DNA of 64,000 bases, from positions 1,116,001-1,180,000 of the forward strand of contig NZ_JAGIXS010000001.1 of the NCBI RefSeq assembly GCF_030014915.1. The letters run 5' to 3'. The stretch comes from Pelomonas sp. V22 (GTDB lineage: Bacteria > Pseudomonadota > Gammaproteobacteria > Burkholderiales > Burkholderiaceae_C). A model generated the notes under the pieces. It was not told the DNA's origin. It searched no databases and saw nothing but the letters and a program-made list of their open reading frames with translations. The translations under genes and the position numbers were made by a program. This document shows, piece after piece, positions 61,997 through 64,000 of this stretch. The stretch's first letter is position 1; every line of letters starts with the position of its first letter.

Positions 61997-63210
61997 GGCG
62001 ATACGTCGCACTCCTTGCCCTCTCGCTGAGTGCTGCTGCAGCGCAGGCCGACGTTTCAGGCCAGTTGCGACCGCAATGGCAGCAGCGCGATGCGAACAGC
62101 GGCGGCCTGCTGGCGGCGGCTCAGGCCCTGCTCCCCGGCATCGCGCCGCCGCCGCGATCTGCCGCCGTCATCGAGGCCGAGTTGCGGGCTCAGCAAGGGC
62201 CGCTGACCGGCGCGCTCTATCTGCAGCACAACCGGCCCAAAGGCGGCCCCGCCAGCAGCCGGGCCAGCGTGCAGGAGCTCTACGCCTCCGGCGAATGGGC
62301 GGGCTGGCAGTTCAGCGCCGGCCGCAAGCTGGTGGCCTGGGACGTGGGCTTTGCCTTTCGCCCCAACGACGTGGTGGCCCAGGAAGAACGCCACACCTTG
62401 CTCTCGCCGATGAACCGGGGCCGGCCGCTGGTGCAGGCCGAGTACTTCACGGCAGAAACAGCCTGGAGCCTGGTCTGGGTCAACCCCCAGGCCGGGCGCG
62501 AGGCTCGCTCGGGCGATGAGCAGGCCTTGGCCTTGCGTGTCTACCAGCGCCAGGGAGCGGTCGATCTGCACGGGTTCGCGCGGCTGGGCGAGCGCACCGG
62601 CGCCAGCGTCGGGATGGCGGTGTCGTCGGTGTTCGGCGACAGCACCGAGCTGCACGGCTCGCTGCGGGCGCTACAGCACAGCGATGTGTGGCGCATGCGG
62701 CCCATCACCGGCCTGCTCGCCACGAGCAGCCCCTGGCAGTTGCAGCGCGATGGGGCGGCCACCCAGGCCCTGATCGGCGGCAGCTGGACTGGCGAGAACA
62801 AGCTGAGCCTGATGCTGGAAGCCTGGTGGGACGGCCGTGCGCCGAGCAGCGCGCAATGGAACGACTGGCAGGCTCGCAATGCCGCGCTGCTCTCGCTGGC
62901 GGGCCGAGCGCCAGCGGCTGCGGTGGCCGGCAACCTGGCCTGGCAGGCCTCGGGCTTTGGCAACGCCAGCCTCAGGCGGCGCAACGCCTTCGCCCGCCTC
63001 GCGTGGACGCACGAGGCCTGGCAACCCTCGGTCGATGTGCTGTGGACGCCCGGCGATGGCGGCCGCATCACCAGCGCCGCACTGGGTTGGAACGGCGACC
63101 GCTGGCACCTCGATGCCGGCCTGCGCCACTACGGCGGCAGCCCCGGCAGCGTGATCGCGCAGTTGCCGACGCGGCGCCTGGCTTACCTGGCAGCCACCGG
63201 CTCGTTCTGA
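61993..63210 (+). CDS. Predicted outer-membrane beta-barrel protein of the ABC/LolA-like operon
   Basis: A 405-residue protein. The leader ends AAAQADVSGQLRPQW. Alternating hydrophobic and polar strands with many Trp/Gly turns (e.g. WAGWQFSAGRKLVAWDVGFAF, seen in parts; DLHGFARLGERTGASVGM; WHLDAGLRHYGG) and a C-terminal aromatic residue (ATGSF) suggest a barrel, with a fold reminiscent of DUF1302 or alginate-export porins. No close family can be named. As the last gene it would form the outer-membrane end of the system. Confidence 0.68.
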   Translation: MRRYVALLALSLSAAAAQADVSGQLRPQWQQRDANSGGLLAAAQALLPGIAPPPRSAAVIEAELRAQQGPLTGALYLQHNRPKGGPASSRASVQELYASGEWAGWQFSAGRKLVAWDVGFAFRPNDVVAQEERHTLLSPMNRGRPLVQAEYFTAETAWSLVWVNPQAGREARSGDEQALALRVYQRQGAVDLHGFARLGERTGASVGMAVSSVFGDSTELHGSLRALQHSDVWRMRPITGLLATSSPWQLQRDGAATQALIGGSWTGENKLSLMLEAWWDGRAPSSAQWNDWQARNAALLSLAGRAPAAAVAGNLAWQASGFGNASLRRRNAFARLAWTHEAWQPSVDVLWTPGDGGRITSAALGWNGDRWHLDAGLRHYGGSPGSVIAQLPTRRLAYLAATGSF

Positions 63211-63212
63211 GC

Positions 63213-63602
63213 CTAGCGCCGCTCTTCCATCAGGCCGACGAGGTTGCCGTCGGGATCGCGCACAAAGGCCATCCACAGCTCGTGGTCCGGCATCTTGGCG
63301 ATCAGGTGCGGCGCCGACTCCGCACGCGCGCCGCGCGCGCCCACGGCGGCATAGCTCGCCTCGAGGTCCTGCGTATTGAAGTAGAGCGTGGAATTCGCGC
63401 CCACCGCGCCAGCACCTTGCGGCGTGCTGAGCATCAGCCGCACGCTGCCGGCCTGCACAAAGGCCAGCTGCGGCCCGGCGCTGAAGAGGAAGCGCAGGCC
63501 CAGCGCATCGCGGTAGAAGGCCAGGGCCTGCTCCACGTCGCTGACGGTGATGGCGATCTGCCCGATGTCGCCCAGGGCGGGGCTGTGGATGGCGGTGCTC
63601 AT
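63213..63602 (-). CDS. VOC-family (glyoxalase/dioxygenase-like) protein
   Basis: A 129-residue single VOC unit. The start ATG at 63602 gives MSTAIHSPALGDIGQIAITV; VEQALAFYRDALGLRFLF and WMAFVRDPDGNLVGLMEER are the family marks. IGQIAITV lacks the first metal His of glyoxalase I (Gln instead), so the metal site may be incomplete. It converges with the barrel gene two bases away and diverges from ureG. Confidence 0.9.
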   Translation of the reverse strand: MSTAIHSPALGDIGQIAITVSDVEQALAFYRDALGLRFLFSAGPQLAFVQAGSVRLMLSTPQGAGAVGANSTLYFNTQDLEASYAAVGARGARAESAPHLIAKMPDHELWMAFVRDPDGNLVGLMEERR

Positions 63603-63711
63603 GCCCCGATGCTGCACCTGGTGAGGCCCGCCCAGGCAGCGGGAAAACATGGGGCTGGCACCATACTTGCTGAAGTCTGGCGATCTGCCATTCAGCCTTT
63701 GCGAGACGACC

Positions 63712-64000
63712 ATGAGCACCTCTTCCCCCCTGCACCAGATTCCCGGCCGCACCCGCAAGCTGCCACCCCTGCGCGTGGGCGTAGGCGGGCCGGTCGGCTC
63801 GGGCAAGACGACGCTCGTCGAGGTGCTGTGCAAGGCGCTGCGCGAGCGCTACGAGCTGGTGGTGGTCACCAACGACATCTACACCAAGGAAGACCAGCGC
63901 CTGCTGACCGTGGCCGGCGCACTGGAGCCGGAGCGCATCATGGGCGTGGAAACCGGCGGCTGCCCGCACACCGCGATCCGGGAGGACGCTTCGATCAACC
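63712..64000 (+). CDS. ureG: Urease accessory GTPase UreG (3' part outside window)
   Basis: The first 96 codons are visible. The P-loop is [27 protein letters not shown] is the switch region and [19 protein letters not shown] is the conserved block with the metal-binding CPH. UreG delivers nickel to urease with GTP hydrolysis. It begins a transcript here: 109 bases upstream lies the divergent VOC gene, not ureF as in the standard cluster. Confidence 0.97.
   Translation, partial: MSTSSPLHQIPGRTRKLPPLRVGVGGPVGSGKTTLVEVLCKALRERYELVVVTNDIYTKEDQRLLTVAGALEPERIMGVETGGCPHTAIREDASIN

Overview
The window is high-GC bacterial chromosome, best read as a betaproteobacterium of the order Burkholderiales, probably near Roseateles, Pelomonas, Mitsuaria or Rubrivivax. 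That placement is inference. It rests on the housekeeping order thrS-infC-rpmI-rplT-pheS-pheT-ihfA-merR-tRNA-Pro, the large number of TonB-dependent receptors (three here), strong G/C preference at third codon positions, and frequent ATGA/GTGA stop-start overlaps.

Region 1 (1-26554) is a carbohydrate-utilisation locus. A minus-strand operon (5' to 3': TonB receptor, serine hydrolase, DUF5009 membrane acyltransferase, L,D-transpeptidase-like lipoprotein, CE2-type esterase, AGE-family epimerase running off the left edge) stands beside a minus-strand pair gntR-nanE. Divergent from gntR is a very tightly coupled plus-strand operon: sugar-binding protein, ROK kinase, two ABC permeases, GH38 alpha-mannosidase, DUF4127 protein, FAD oxidoreductase, UgpC/MalK-type ATPase and aldose 1-epimerase. 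A second TonB receptor with its own terminator, a GHL10 hydrolase and a small solute-binding protein follow. A NanE epimerase, a sugar kinase and an AGE epimerase without sialic acid aldolase or MurQ point to a mannose/N-acetylmannosamine/GlcNAc-containing glycan as substrate. GGTC/GACC half-sites on an 11-bp pitch occur both in the gntR divergent region and before the second receptor, so one regulator may control both.

Region 2 (26637-32473) is a 5.8-kb integrative element in the 3' end of tRNA-Pro(GGG). It has 63-bp att repeats, a tyrosine integrase, repeated presumed arm sites near both ends, an AlpA-type regulator, an HTH_39-like protein, a DUF1376-like replication protein, a zinc-ribbon protein, a two-TM protein and a SRAP peptidase. 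It has no virion or conjugation genes and looks like a satellite or cryptic island.

Region 3 (32425-40474, minus strand) is the translation cluster: tRNA-Pro, merR, ihfA, pheT, pheS, rplT, rpmI, infC (non-canonical ATC start) and thrS. Upstream of thrS lies a 14-codon ORF with six threonine codons using all four Thr codons, followed by an intrinsic terminator. This is a textbook attenuation layout, but for thrS.

Region 4 (40463-57926) holds a patatin-like protein, a third TonB receptor, tex, a divergent LysR/quinone-oxidoreductase pair, a 1305-residue FAD/Fe-S oxidoreductase, a glycerophosphodiesterase, two GNAT proteins, an MFS carrier and a gamma-glutamyltransferase. Region 5 (58084-64000) has an Ala/Thr/Lys-rich secreted protein and a five-gene operon (helical secreted protein, MacB/LolD-like ATPase, FtsX permease, LolA-like protein, predicted beta-barrel) that may be an envelope transport system. 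A VOC protein and the start of ureG close the window.
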